Shown here piece after piece: positions 36,573 to 47,834 of a stretch of DNA of 64,000 nucleotides. The notes under the pieces were generated by a model. The model was not told where the DNA came from. It ran no database searches and saw nothing but the letters and a program-made list of their open reading frames with translations. Source of the DNA: Turritopsis dohrnii (taxonomy: Eukaryota; Cnidaria; Hydrozoa; Anthoathecata; Oceaniidae); assembly GCA_027922465.2 (NCBI GenBank), contig BQMF02000232.1, positions 1-64,000 of the forward strand, read 5' to 3'. A program made the translations under genes and the position numbers. Every line of letters starts with the position of its first letter. Positions within the stretch are counted from its first letter, which is position 1.

Positions 36573-37086
36573 TGATGACAAAATTAAACTTTTTCAGGAA
36601 CTCTTTTCAAATTGAAATTTTCAAATTGAAAATCTTTCAGGGACCTTTTTTAAAATCAAATATTCCAACATGAGTCATTATTGTTTTTTTAACTCTGTAA
36701 TTATCTGTATAAAAGAAAAGCGAAAACTTTAAACATATATTTTAAGATGTCTCCAGTAGTGAACTTTTGACATTTTTGATTTATTTTTTGAAGTATATCA
36801 TCCTAGCTGTTAGTCTTTTCTTTTGGGATTTCTTACTACATAGTCTATACTTCACATTTCTAGATCCGATTTTATCAATTTTCTCATACTCCATTCTCAG
36901 GTAATTTTTCACAGCCTTTTTTGCTTTATAGCTAGTTCTCTTTCTAGGAATCCAATTCCACGTATATTTCCACGTATACATATTTTTTGTAGGTAGGATG
37001 TTATTAGTTTATTCTTGTATCTATTTTTTATACCCACTATTAGGGTGATTAAAGAGACTGAAATAAAAAAAAGTTTGCTGCGTCAT

Positions 37087-37921
37087 TATATATATACTAG
37101 CCGCCAAGGCGGCGTCGCTCGCCGCCCATGTCCACCTGCTCTGTATCACTGTATCAAATTTCCTTATAAACGGCTCGTATAACTTGTGTTCAACCAGAAG
37201 CAGATTCGAAGTCACAACCTCTGGTAAAACCAATCTTTTATCAGTGTAACAATACACTCAAAACGTAGAGAGAGAAAACTTCAACTTTTTATTAGCTTTT
37301 GTTTTAAGAAAGTTACGCGCTCTAACATGGGTGTTATCAAACAGGGGGAAAATGGTTTCTCTTCTTTAAAAGTTCACACGGAGGAGAGAAAAAAGGCACG
37401 TGCTAAATGAATAAATAGAATAAAAAAACGTTCGATCAGAACGCTTAACAATTAAAAGAACAAATTAATTTATTGAAGGAAAAGCAAAAAAAAAAAAAAA
37501 AAATGTTTTGTTTTGATATGATACTCTTTTTTTACCTATCGGTTTTTAAACATTTTGATTGCTCAAAAAAAAGTTCACCCGTCTCAGACAGTCAGGCAAG
37601 AGTTAGGCAAACCGAACATATGCTGCCACGTTCTGCCACTGCTGCTTTTTGTCCAAAATGTTTAATCAGTTAGTTTCTTTATATTTAGTACTGTTTTCAA
37701 AGCCAAGTCAACGTGGAATATAAAACTAACAATAATGATAAAAACAAAACGTTATTCCTATTAGTTCATCAGCCAAAAAAAGTCAGGTTCGATTGGGGTT
37801 GCAATGTATTTGCTTCGAACTCACGTCGCACACAAAAAAAGAAATAATTTCGCTCACAACTTAATCTACCATTTTGCGTGACAGACAAACAGACAGACAG
37901 AGAATCGGCTATTAATATATA
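37087..37921. mobile_element. 835-bp element with TA-rich inverted ends
   Basis: The left tip TATATATATACTAGCCG pairs with the right tip CGGCTATTAATATATA. Just inside the left tip is GCCGCCAAGGCGGCGTCGCT, itself palindromic; near the right end is a CAGACAGACAGACAG-like tract. No coding capacity is evident. This style of element is common in invertebrate genomes, but I cannot assign a superfamily. Confidence 0.6.
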
Positions 37922-39250
37922 GACAAAGTTTAAACAAGTAATAAACGTTTTATTCAAAAACTGGCCCTGGTGTATGACTGCTTTTTCTTCAAAAGGAAAT
38001 GAAAACTCTTATTAACGAAAGTTGTTGCTACATAGATTTTATTATTTATTTATTAGTGTGACATTGTTGGGATGTTTTATTGGTAAATATGCAAAATAAT
38101 CAATTATATGAAATGATAATATTAAATGATACTATTTGCTATTAGTATCACATGCTCAAACTTATTTTTTATCTGGTCTGTTTCTCCCAGTTGTGCAGCC
38201 GAGCGGCATCTTGTTTAACACTTGCTTCATCAATGTGTTTGTGGTTCGGCCACGTTTCGAACAGTTGTCTTCTTGGAACAGAAAATCATAAAGGCGCTGT
38301 CACTCCTAGCCAAGTGAGCAGCATAATTATGCTGCTGAATTTTAATGAATTCCGAGACATCATGGGTATTGCAAATAAGATGTAAATCATTATTTGAAAA
38401 GGAATTTAAAACTACGATCGTAATAGCTTTCGTAGAAAATTTCCAGAAGATACTTTTCTACGAAAGTCATTACGCATCATTTTTCTTAAGAATAATCTCC
38501 AGGTTGCGTCAATTCTGTTATATTGATTCAATGTTAAAACCCAACTCTAACAGTTAAAAGTTAATTTGAGGAGTACGTTCCTCATTGATAAGAATTTATT
38601 TTTGGGTAACTCGATACGGCTGATTACTTCCCAGTCTCCTGTGGTATTCTCGTCATGATGGACAATTTGACATCCGAGATAACGAAACATTTCAACATTT
38701 TTGATAACTAAAATGTGTTTCTACGTCAGTCATGCCATAGAATCAGTATAGGATTATGTTTTGACTTAGCAAGGGAAGGAAGTATCGTGTGTTTGAAAAA
38801 ATTTTGAAATTTTGACATACTTGAGACTTAGCGATTACGACGTTTGACTTTTTTTTAATCGCCGTAATCGTCAGGTGTGAACCAGGCTTAAAAGAAATGA
38901 AGCGGCAAGCAAAAATGTGGAATGTCAGAGGCTTTGGTTGATTTACAAAGCATTCGATTAATACAACATTCGCTAATTCAATAATCATATATGAAGTAGG
39001 TCTACATGAAGGACTACGACATTTAAAGGATTAGTTCAGGTGTCAGTGAGTGGTCTCGACGATAAGGAATTCATGTAAAAACCCATGTCATTATATTTGT
39101 ACCTTCTACCAATCTTTACTGAAGAGAATGTTTTATATGAATATAATATAAGTTGTGTTTGATATGTTCCAGGAAGAAAAAAACGCGTATTTTAAGCAAA
39201 ATGACGTATCTTGTAATTGTGTACAACTTAGAAGTAAGTATAAAAAAATA
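37922..39250. other. intergenic
   Basis: 3' flank of the first small cysteine-protein gene. An ORF at 38152-38385 has a hydrophobic start, but no splice context or family was recognised, so it is not called. Confidence 0.5.
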
Positions 39251-40126
39251 TTATTTTCCGTAAAAAAATTCATAATCTCGCTGATTTTTTGGCTGATTGA
39301 GCATTTCTTTCACAATTTTTTCTTCCATTTTTTCCCGTTCTTTCTCAACTTTTTCATAAACCGCTGGACATGCATTAAAGGAAAGAGCTCGATTATTGCA
39401 CCAGTAGCATATGCCTTCCTGTAGCTGTTTCACTTCGAGGTGCTTCATTATTTCACCTGTTCAGAACAAGATACAAATACATAAATGAACACAATGACAT
39501 TAAACAGTTGATAAAAATATTTATAAGGATTTTAAACGTGTAAGTAAGTAACAGGAGCTTTTAGTCCTTGGGTTTCCATCCGTAATGATTGGTTCTTCCG
39601 CCCGCCGACTTGCAACTAGTAGCTGACTTACCGCCAGAGATACGTATAGCATTGCTCTAACTTGCCCGAAGGCCAGTGTGCAGTCAGTCGCTGTAACTCG
39701 TGATAAGCACTCGGCTTTTTTCTTTGGAAACGCTAAATCGGTAATTTTAACAAATTATGTTTATACTTTAAGTTTGCTTCTATAAATGCTTGTGTTGTGA
39801 CAGTTAGTCCAGTAAACAATGCCTCATAATAATGCGCAAAAACATATTATAGTAAATATAAAATATAATATTTTATTATATGTATTATGATATTTTTCAT
39901 TCACAGAGAAGCATCAGGTTCCTATTGACAAACAAACGGTCTGTATTAAATTTTTTGCCAAAATTGTAAAATTTAAGTCTCCTAGGCACCTAAATGAAGG
40001 AAGATTTTACAAGAGGTATGGCTTACCTGTGTATGTGTCAATGCATTCACCTTTTTTAATTTCTGCATTGATTTGTGGTATGGTTGTTATCAAGAGACAT
40101 ACAATCAGTAATCTTGTGGCAGCCAT
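39251..40126 (-). CDS. small secreted cysteine protein, family member 1
   Basis: Two coding exons on the minus strand, 40126-40027 and 39456-39251, giving 101 residues. Exon 1 is a signal peptide (MAATRLLIVCLLITTIPQIN) plus a short segment with one cysteine (GECIDTYT). The intron is phase 1, splitting a glycine codon. Exon 2 begins EIMKHLEVKQLQEGICYWC, continues with a third mature cysteine (FNACP), then a long charged Glu/Lys helix. The same intron site, split glycine and CxxC...C core recur at 45338-45876 and 57411-58515. I do not recognise the family. A TATA box lies 62 bp before the ATG. The intron contains a truncated SINE. Possible roles such as a short structural peptide, venom or antimicrobial component are not shown by sequence. 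Confidence 0.75.
39541..39690 (-). mobile_element. SINE, tRNA head missing
   Basis: Matches, in reverse complement, the body and CTTA tail of the SINE at 18963-19232, but stops at CAGTCAGTCG before the tRNA-like head. It sits in the intron of the first small cysteine-protein gene. Confidence 0.85.
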
Positions 40127-40187
40127 TTGTTCTGCTTCTTTCAGTTCAGATTAAAACAAGTTAGGCTATTTAGTGATGAAAAGCCTC

Positions 40188-40194
40188 TTTTATA
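40188..40194 (-). promoter_or_regulatory. TATA box of small cysteine gene 1
   Basis: TATAAAA on the minus strand, followed by GAGGC. It lies 62 bp before the ATG. The same arrangement with TATAAAAGAGAC precedes member 3. Confidence 0.6.
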
Positions 40195-43100
40195 CTCTCA
40201 ATATAATCTGTGATTGACGCATGAAAACTTCAATTGTCTAAAGTATGCGGAACACAAGACAGACAGGAAGAACATAGAACAGAAACTTCAAGGTATTCAG
40301 TTTGAAAATACATTTAAATTATTGGTATGTAAGAACAACAGCAGGGGAAGGCTGTTTAAAGTTACCTAACTACCATCTCTTAATAATTTTAGGGCACTGT
40401 GGAGCTATGGTTGAAAGATGCTGTCCAACAAATCATTACAATTTAGAGTTAATTATTTAATTACTGATTAATTTTATTTTCCTTATCTTAATGTTGTTTT
40501 GGTAAGAACCTTAATCCTATTAGAATTTTTGTATTATTTTTCTATCAATAGTAACTATCATCTGAATAGCAGCTAATAAACTTGTTTTTCCAATTTCCTC
40601 GTTTTACCTTTTTATTTCAATACATTTCTCGATATAAGATACATGAGTATCCTCGTTTTATAAGTAGCAGCAGGAAGCGATTTTAAGTGATATTCGTTAT
40701 CCTAGAATGTGTTCTTATTGAAATTGTGCTTTCTGCTTCTTGCAATGTTCCAGAGAATCAGATTTTTGTAATATTCTGTCTCGAAATTCTTTATTAAGGT
40801 TAAGCACATAATAATCTATAAGCATCGAGACGAGGCCATGTTTGTTATGACGTAATTTATAAAAAGGTCTATTGAGAGCCAACAGTAGTTTCAAAAATTG
40901 AAACAGATCAAAAGAACACTCTATGGAATCGAATCTAAAATTGTCTCAAGTATGCGGAACACAGACTAACAGATTAGCGAACAGGAATCTAAAGATATTC
41001 TGTTGGAAGATTCCTTTACATTATCGGTATGCAAGAGCAATAAAAAATTGTTCACAAATGACGTCAACCATTTCTACAAGATTTTTGGCTCCCCTCGGTC
41101 AACCTGCGTCAACTTTGTTTTACCCCCTCCCCCTGAATTGACGTCATCTTTTGGGAAGAGACTCCCCCCTTGCTTGAAAGAAAGAACCAAATTTTCCTTC
41201 CTTTGTCTCTAATCTTTCTGGCGCTGACTGAAGGAACCTGGCAGGGAATTGTTTTAGGTTCGTGGAATTGATCAAAAAGATTTTCGAATGAACAAGCCAA
41301 CAATAGCAACACGGACGGACTCACAAGGATTACATCAAGATTACAACAGTGTAGCTTATGATTAGAAAAATCAAGGTTTTGAAAATTGTGAAGGTTGACG
41401 TCAACAGTAGTATCACGTCAACAAGCGTCAACTTCAGCATACCCCCCACCCCACCCCACAACCCGCTAAAAGTTGACGTCATTTGTGAACAATCTCATAG
41501 CAGTAAAGGGCAATGTTGACTTACTTGTCAATCCTCCATTAAATTTATGTTAGGGCTCTACCCTTGAAGTAAAATGTTGCTGTCCAAATAAACAAACATT
41601 GCTATTTAGAAGTAATAATTTAATTCCTGATTACTTTGATTCCTCTAATCTTACTATTGTCATAATTTCATTAGGTTTATTATTCCCATTTTTTTATCAA
41701 TTAGTTCGATATCATATCCGATTAGATGCTAGTAAACATTTCATGTTTCCTGGTTTTACATTTTTATTAAATTCATTTCTCGCTATAGAAAATGCATAAA
41801 AGAAGAAGCAGCAGAAAACGACATTGTTATTCGTCATCCTAGAATGTGGTGATCGAAAAGTCTATCAGACTTTCCTGCTTAGTTCGGGCCTTTGTTAGAT
41901 TTGGCGGGCACATTAAATGACCTGCAGATAAAACATTTTGCAAAATTTCTCTTGATCGCCATAGTTATAATAAAGATGTTACCCCTGCAGTTAGAATGTG
42001 GAGACGCAATAAAGCGACGAATGGCTTCTCACAGCTCAGTTAAGAGGGCCACAAGCTAGTGATCAATGAAAATGCCACAGAAGGCAAAGGCAATCGTGTG
42101 ATACCTGTTTATATTAAATTATCTGCTCGTTATTGCATTTTTGAAATTGAACCTTCTACTTCTTGCAATGCTCAGGCAATCTATTAGATTTTTGTAAAAT
42201 CCCGTCTGCAAAGTTTCCTTCACCGCGTAAACATGAAGAAGACAAACGAAAGATTTCACTTTGCACTTACTCATGTTACATTTTGATGTTAACAAAAGAC
42301 ATTAAAAGCCAAAAGTAGGTAACATATGGCTACAGAAATCTTGACAACACTTGAATCAAATCAAAGAAGACTCTGTAAAACCATAGGCTTCTTTTATCCT
42401 CGATATAATCTATGATTGAATTATCTAACATTGTCTAAAGTATGCGGAAAAAAAAAATTAGGGAATAGCCGTAAAAGTTGACGTGTTGTTGACGTACCTG
42501 TCAATTCTCCCATAAATTTTGTTGTCCAACAAAACAGACATTGCTATTCAGAACTAATGATTTAATTATTGATTACTTTGTTTCTTCTAATCTTACTATT
42601 GTCTTGGAAAAAACCATAATTCTATTAGGTTTTTTATCTTGTTTTTATTATCAATAGGTAACATTGCCCATTTAGCAGCTGGTAAACATGTTTGTTTCTG
42701 TTTCCTCGTACAATTTTACATTTACAAGTACATTTCCCGCTACATAGTTGAACAAGTTATGATGAAATGGCAATAGAAAACGACCTTGTTATTTGTCATT
42801 GATGTGACGGTGATATGCTTCAAAATTTCCTTTGATCGCCATACTTACAATAAGGATTTTGTCCAGTTAGCATCCGATGTCAACACTCTTTAACAGATTA
42901 GAAAGGACGTTTTTCAGCTTTTTCATGGTGAAATGTTTTCTTGAAAATCAATAATTTTGAACTCGTAGCAGACTGTCAACGAAATTCTCCTTTTTTTGTC
43001 CACCGTGTAGTTGCACACAAGCCCTGGTGGAAATTGAGATATTTTGTTTCCAAATACGTTAAAGTTACTAGCAGCAAGAACAACACCAGTGAAAGGTAAT

Positions 43101-43400
43101 GTCGACTTTCTTCCCATAAACCATTTTTGGGGTACTACACTGGGGTACTACACTGGGGTTTTCCATTAACAAAACAAAACAGACATTGTTATTTAGAGTT
43201 TAATTACTGATTTCTGATCTCTTAACTTAATGTTGTTTTCGAAGGACCCTTAATTCATTTGGGTTTGTTATATATTGTTTTTGTTATCATTACATAAATG
43301 AACAAGGTCTGAAGAAGTACCAGCAGAAAACGCCATTAAGTGTAATTTGTCATCCTACAATGTGTTGATCTGACGTCTAGTGGAAGTGAAAGACAAAATT
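40195..43400. repeat. four decayed noncoding duplicates
   Basis: Blocks near 40.4-40.75, 41.5-41.9, 42.4-42.85 and 43.15-43.4 kb are clearly related. All carry versions of ACAGACATTGCTATTTAGAA, TTAATTACTGATTACTTTG and CAGCAGAAAACGACATTGTT in the same order. Promoter-like parts of member 1 (TCTAAAGTATGCGGAACACA and the ATAAAAGAGGC region) recur near 40.95 and 42.4 kb. None has a recognisable signal-peptide exon or CxxC exon, so they look like partial gene duplications that lost or never had the coding part. Confidence 0.65.
41048..41492. mobile_element. 445-bp MITE with perfect 21-bp ends and CRE-like motifs
   Basis: The tips TTGTTCACAAATGACGTCAA(C) and (G)TTGACGTCATTTGTGAACAA are perfect 21-bp inverted repeats. 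The interior repeats TGACGTCA or GACGTCAA near 41.06, 41.14, 41.40 and 41.48 kb, with looser ACGTCAAC copies at 41.41-41.43 kb. TGACGTCA is the palindromic CRE site of CREB/ATF proteins. The element interrupts one of the decayed duplicate blocks. No coding sequence. Confidence 0.85.
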
Positions 43401-45337
43401 GGCGGAAATAAAGCTGCATTAGCGCCAGCTAATGTAAAAGGGTGCAAAAAGGCGCATGGTCGTTGTTGTTAATGCTCGCAGAGTACTACAATCCTCTTGT
43501 CTTATAAACAAATATTTCTGTTTGTGTTTTTCTCTTCACCTGTCGTTATTAGCAACTGAAATTGAAAACGAACATCTTTGCATCAGATACACAATTTTAT
43601 GTCTTGAAGACGTTTTTTAAATAAAAATCTTGTCCGTTACAAGTATATCAATACTTGGAACGTCTTGTTAAGGTATGCGTTACTAGAAAATAGCTACATA
43701 TGACACAGTTAACTTTGTTGTAATATCTGCTCCTCAGGGGTCACATTACATCGAAAAAAACTTCACTTTAGAAAAAATCCTAACTGAAAGGAAAATGAAA
43801 TTTTGTAATGTCAACGGCTTTGTTACGGATCGATCAATCTAAACAGTTTACCTTAATATTTGACGCATTAACTTTCATTTTAAGGAGACGTCATGATGAT
43901 TGTCGGGCATTTTTGCCAGGAAAGACAACGTCACAACACACAACGTCGGAAAGATTCGTATTGCATCTTTGAAATTGTACTTTCTACTTCTTACAATATT
44001 CAGGCAATCACGTTGTTTTTTACTATCCAGTATTTTTAATTAACTAAAAAAATGTTCCGTTCATATAATGTCTTTTTTAGATTTTATGTCTCTGGTTATT
44101 AGATTTCGATAAGCACGGTAATTGGTTTCGGCGCCGTTCTATCTGGCTATCTCTCTATGCACGGCGAAAGTTATTGTCGGCTGCACTTACCAACTTAAAG
44201 TTCTTTTATTTCTATGGTTACAGCTCATGGAAGTATATTTCTTTAGTTTCAATTTGTGATGTTTTTATTAATAAAGTTTTGTTTACACATTTTTTAAAAC
44301 ATTATATGACATCTGTAGTGTAACTTAGGCTCAAAAACATGGAGGTTACGCAGATTATGCAGAACGAGTTTATTATAAATTCCGCTCTGTAAACCCATGA
44401 ACACTCGAGTATGTATTTAGAATGGGAGTTATCTATTCTTAAAAATATAAGCGAAATCTTTCGACCCTCTTGTCAACGTCTTGTTGTTCTTCGTTTTAAA
44501 TTGAATTTTGGTGCTGTAATTCAAAAACACACGTGACCTATTTCGCCCCTCTTAGTAAATACATTCAAGTAAAACTCTGCATACATGACACTTCGAATAT
44601 GGGAAAATCCTTTTGAGTGATGTCATTGACAGAAGGAATTGTATGAAAGAATTGAATAGCATTCTAAGTTATATTTCCTTCTTGTATTGCGTATGCGTAT
44701 GCACAACAATAGCCGTAATTGTAATTTCAATACGTTAATAAAATAGGGTTTTGAAATTCCTATGTGCTTTTGATAAAAATGTAGTTTTAAGATAACGAGA
44801 ACATTTGATTTCTCTACATAGAGCTTCGAAAGATCCAGGATTCAATTGGATTACACTAAAGCTACACTATGTGGCTTACGCATATATGATCAATTAAGAA
44901 GACGTCAGAGTATTAGAGTTTGACCATACCATACCGTGGTCAATTCTACGGATACTAAACAGCATGGTTTCAATGTATAATATAAAGTTACATGAACTAA
45001 TGTTTGAAAAAAAATATTTCACTTCAATAAACTTTTTGTATAATCCTACATCTGTTTATTTACAAAATTCATTATAGCGAAAAGGCGAAAGTAATTAATG
45101 TAACCTGCCCAAACATCTCCGTAAAAGGTTCTAAGATGTCTCGAAGTCCGATGATGTTTTAAAATTCTAAGCTTTAAATAGAGAGCGAATTTCGTTGTAG
45201 CCACGTACGCTAATACTTCGAATAAGCGTCCATATAATGCGCCGTTTATTCAAGGGAATTTTTTATGGGAAATGCTCATTTATGGCCAACTTTTTCGAAA
45301 CACTACTGTACGTTGCAAAATAAAAGCTTATTTTCGG
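43401..45337. other. intergenic
   Basis: Weak further similarity to the 40-43 kb duplicate blocks near 43.97 kb (TTGAAATTGTACTTTCTACT). Otherwise AT-rich with no gene seen. Near 45.2 kb there are faint AATAAGCG words like the MITE family. Confidence 0.5.
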
Positions 45338-45876
45338 TTAAAAATCATCAACATCGTCGTCATAGTAACTGTCTCTCCACATGTCTTTTCGTTTTCTCAT
45401 AATTTCTGAACAGCTTGAAAATTTCAGGCCACGAAAAGAGCAGCTTACACAGATTTCAGTTCCTCCCATTCGTTTTTCTTCGCCGTATTTCATTATTTTA
45501 CCTGTAAAGAATGCAACGGAATGAAGAATATATAGACGAAATTTCAAGCAGCTTGTAAACAATCTTGCTATGATGGAAAGGTTTTAAGATTCAACATTAA
45601 CCTGCTTCTATGGAAATAAAGTACTTTCTAAATTACTGAGGGTTATCTTTTTAAAACACCAGAAAAGTTTTTGCCGATGAAAAAGAAAAATACATGGGTT
45701 TCTGAATAAAAAAGCCAAATAATGTAGATTTTGATTTTGGGCCTTATAAGTAATTTATTATTCATGAATATCTCACCATTCCAATCTAAACAGTAGTGAT
45801 ATCTTGCATTTATTTGGAATATTGTAGCCAGTAACAGGACCAAAATCATTAAACTAGCAGTATTCATTTTATTCAA
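45338..45876 (-). CDS. small secreted cysteine protein, family member 2
   Basis: Coding exons 45876-45777 and 45501-45338 on the minus strand, 87 residues. Exon 1 has a signal peptide (MNKMNTASLMILVLLLATIF, then QINA) and one mature cysteine (RYHYCLDWN). It is exactly 100 coding nucleotides, as in member 1, and ends in the same phase-1 split glycine. Exon 2 starts KIMKYGEEKRMGGTEICVSC, followed by more cysteines (SCSFRGLKFSSC) and an acidic tail (YYDDDVDDF). The match to member 1 (x-IMK ... ICxxC ... F-x-x-C) and the identical gene layout indicate paralogy. A 5'-UTR intron (46087-45890) is suggested by GTAAGAAT and TTCTAG flanks, with a TATATAA box upstream. Function unknown. Confidence 0.75.
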
Positions 45877-45923
45877 TTTTATCTTCCCTCTAGAATCAAA
45901 TTAATAAACTTGTTGATATTAGT

Positions 45924-45998
45924 ATCGCAATTGTCCCATCTTGTACAAGATAAACGCGATTAGAATCGCAATTGTCCCATCTTGTACAAGCTAAACGC
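45924..45998. repeat. two direct 34-bp repeats in the 5'-UTR intron
   Basis: ATCGCAATTGTCCCATCTTG plus the next 14 bases occurs at 45924-45957 and again, with one base different, at 45965-45998. They lie in the presumed 5'-UTR intron of small cysteine gene 2. Confidence 0.85.
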
Positions 45999-46153
45999 CA
46001 CGAGAACAAACGTTTCAATGCAGTTTGTTTCAAAAATACTTTACAATTTTTAAGAATGCGGACAAATCTAAAAAGCAATATTCTTACCTATGCTTTCTTG
46101 TTGTAGCGCCCAGTCACTTTCTAAACTTTTGGTTGATCATATAAGTGACCACG

Positions 46154-46160
46154 TTATATA
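46154..46160 (-). promoter_or_regulatory. TATA box of small cysteine gene 2
   Basis: TATATAA on the minus strand, about 70 bp before the donor of the presumed 5'-UTR intron. It is consistent with a short noncoding first exon. Confidence 0.45.
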
Positions 46161-47189
46161 CTGCTGAAATTCCCTTATGATTAATTAATTTCCTTTTAAT
46201 GTTTTGTTTATAGATAATACATATTGTTTGGAATTGGCGTTTATCATTTCTAAATTTTCCTTATTAATTCAAGCTTGATATTTTTACCGCATTTCTTTCC
46301 TTATCACCGACCCCCTACCATGTTGACATGTGACGTTTGATCGGAAAAGAGGAATTGAGGATGTTATAGTACAATATATAAACAAAAACGTAATGCACCT
46401 GTATCGGGAAATAAAGCGTTTTATTTAGCTTCTAGTAAATTGAAACAAAAGTTTACTACACTTGAACGTAGTAGACTAACAATAAAATCCCCAAGTGGCA
46501 ATGTGCTTCTGCGTTTAAAATTTCAATTGAAACAGCTCATAAAACTTATGTATTTCCTAGATAGATTCTCAACACATATTTTCAATATTTCAAATGCGTC
46601 ATCTTACGGGTAAAGTATTTTTTGATGCCTTCCTGTCATTCTGAGTTTATTAAAATGAGGAAAATTTCAACATTTCAGTTTCAGTTGTGGTTTTACTTCC
46701 CCTCGGAAACAAATGTTCAATTTTTGACAACAATATAATGATCATATGACCACAGTCATGTTGGAGACTGACAGTCAAAAATTCTTTGAATAGCATTGAG
46801 ATAACAAGTTTAAAAAAAGTAGGACAGAGACCTTTTGAAGGTTAAACTGAAAACCTTTTACTCAACTCAATACAGAAAAAAAGGATGCAATAGGAATGTT
46901 AGCATTCATGAACAAGAGTATAAAAATTTTGTGTGGAAAAGAATATCGTATTACATAGCTTCATTATCCAACTTACTGCGACTCCCAACCAACGCTTCTA
47001 CCACACTTGTTAGCCTATTTCTTAATTTAATCTAATTTAGTATAAGTTATGTCCGTAATATTTATTATTATACGTTTTTATACATTATACGTAACACCAT
47101 GCATATATATTTTATCCTATACGCTTTCTCTGTAAGAAGAACCATATTGATGGATGCAGGAAATATATCGATTAAAAAAAAAATTACTT
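46161..47189. other. intergenic
   Basis: AT-rich; the plus-strand ORF at 46835-47035 has no domain. Nothing further supported. Confidence 0.5.
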
Positions 47190-47834
47190 TTAATAAATGC
47201 CTGGGGTGCTTGCTACAAAATTTCAGAATTTTGGGGCCGTTTATTGTGAAGGGGCTCTTACAAAAAGTCGAGAAGCGGTCATTGTAGCAACCAACTAAAT
47301 ATTAATAAGACATGCAGTTGCGTTACAAAAGTGGTTATTTCATTCACAACCTAGCCTCAGTTTCATGATAGACAATTTCAATTGTATGAAAATTTATCTC
47401 CTTGAAGACCTTGATTATATTTTCCCTTTGTTACACCATGTTAAACAAACTGTTTTTAAGAAGCGGCATCTCATGTAATAAAACACATGAAAAGAAAATA
47501 AACATGAAAATGAAATAGGATGTATAAACCAATCAGAGGACCAATCATTATACTGATTTTGGATAAAAGCTTTTGCTGCTTTGTTAACACTTAAATCCAA
47601 TGGTTGGAACTTATTCGTTAAGTTATGAGGCACTATCACAAGTTCGCACCTATTTGTAGAACAGAATTCTTTGAGTATGTCGTTATCTTGTCCTTTAAAT
47701 GTTTCCATAATGACAAGTGAATGCTGCTCAATAGGCAATCCATTTTCCTCTTTCTTCTTCTCCAAAAACTTTAATGGATGTGCTTTTATAGTTTTGACTT
47801 TTGACATTTTTGTTCCCAGTTTTGACACATACAT
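47190..47834 (-). pseudogene. pogo/Tigger (DDE_1) transposase fragment
   Basis: The minus-strand frame 47834-47415 includes QHSLVIMETFKGQDND, then CELVIVPHNLTNKFQPLDLS and VNKAAKAFIQNQYNDW. These are the second and third catalytic regions of DDE_1 transposases as I know them. The position usually held by Asp in IMDTFKGQDN is Glu here, so the acid is changed. No N-terminal half is present. Downstream (47190-47290) are faint GGGGCCGTTTATTGTG words like the GCGCCC MITE ends. It is a second, independent decayed copy of the element class seen at 6240-6892. Confidence 0.75.

Larger units (their letters stand above)
32791..37076 (+). repeat. 4.3 kb tandem duplication, copy 2
   Basis: The second head-to-tail copy of 28673-32790, offset 4118-4119 bp in its first half and 4283 bp after the minisatellite, where it has one extra 164-bp unit. 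It ends GACTGAAATAAAAAAAAGTTT. Among the few differences is one extra G in a G run near 33.09 kb. Confidence 0.95.

Noticed and set aside
38152..38385. Secreted-looking 77-codon ORF
   Set aside because: The hydrophobic start is weak evidence; no paralog, splice site or promoter was found.
42923..43117. Minus-strand ORF with a possible signal peptide, as a fourth member of the small cysteine family
   Set aside because: It lacks the phase-1 glycine junction, the IMK start and the CxxC core.
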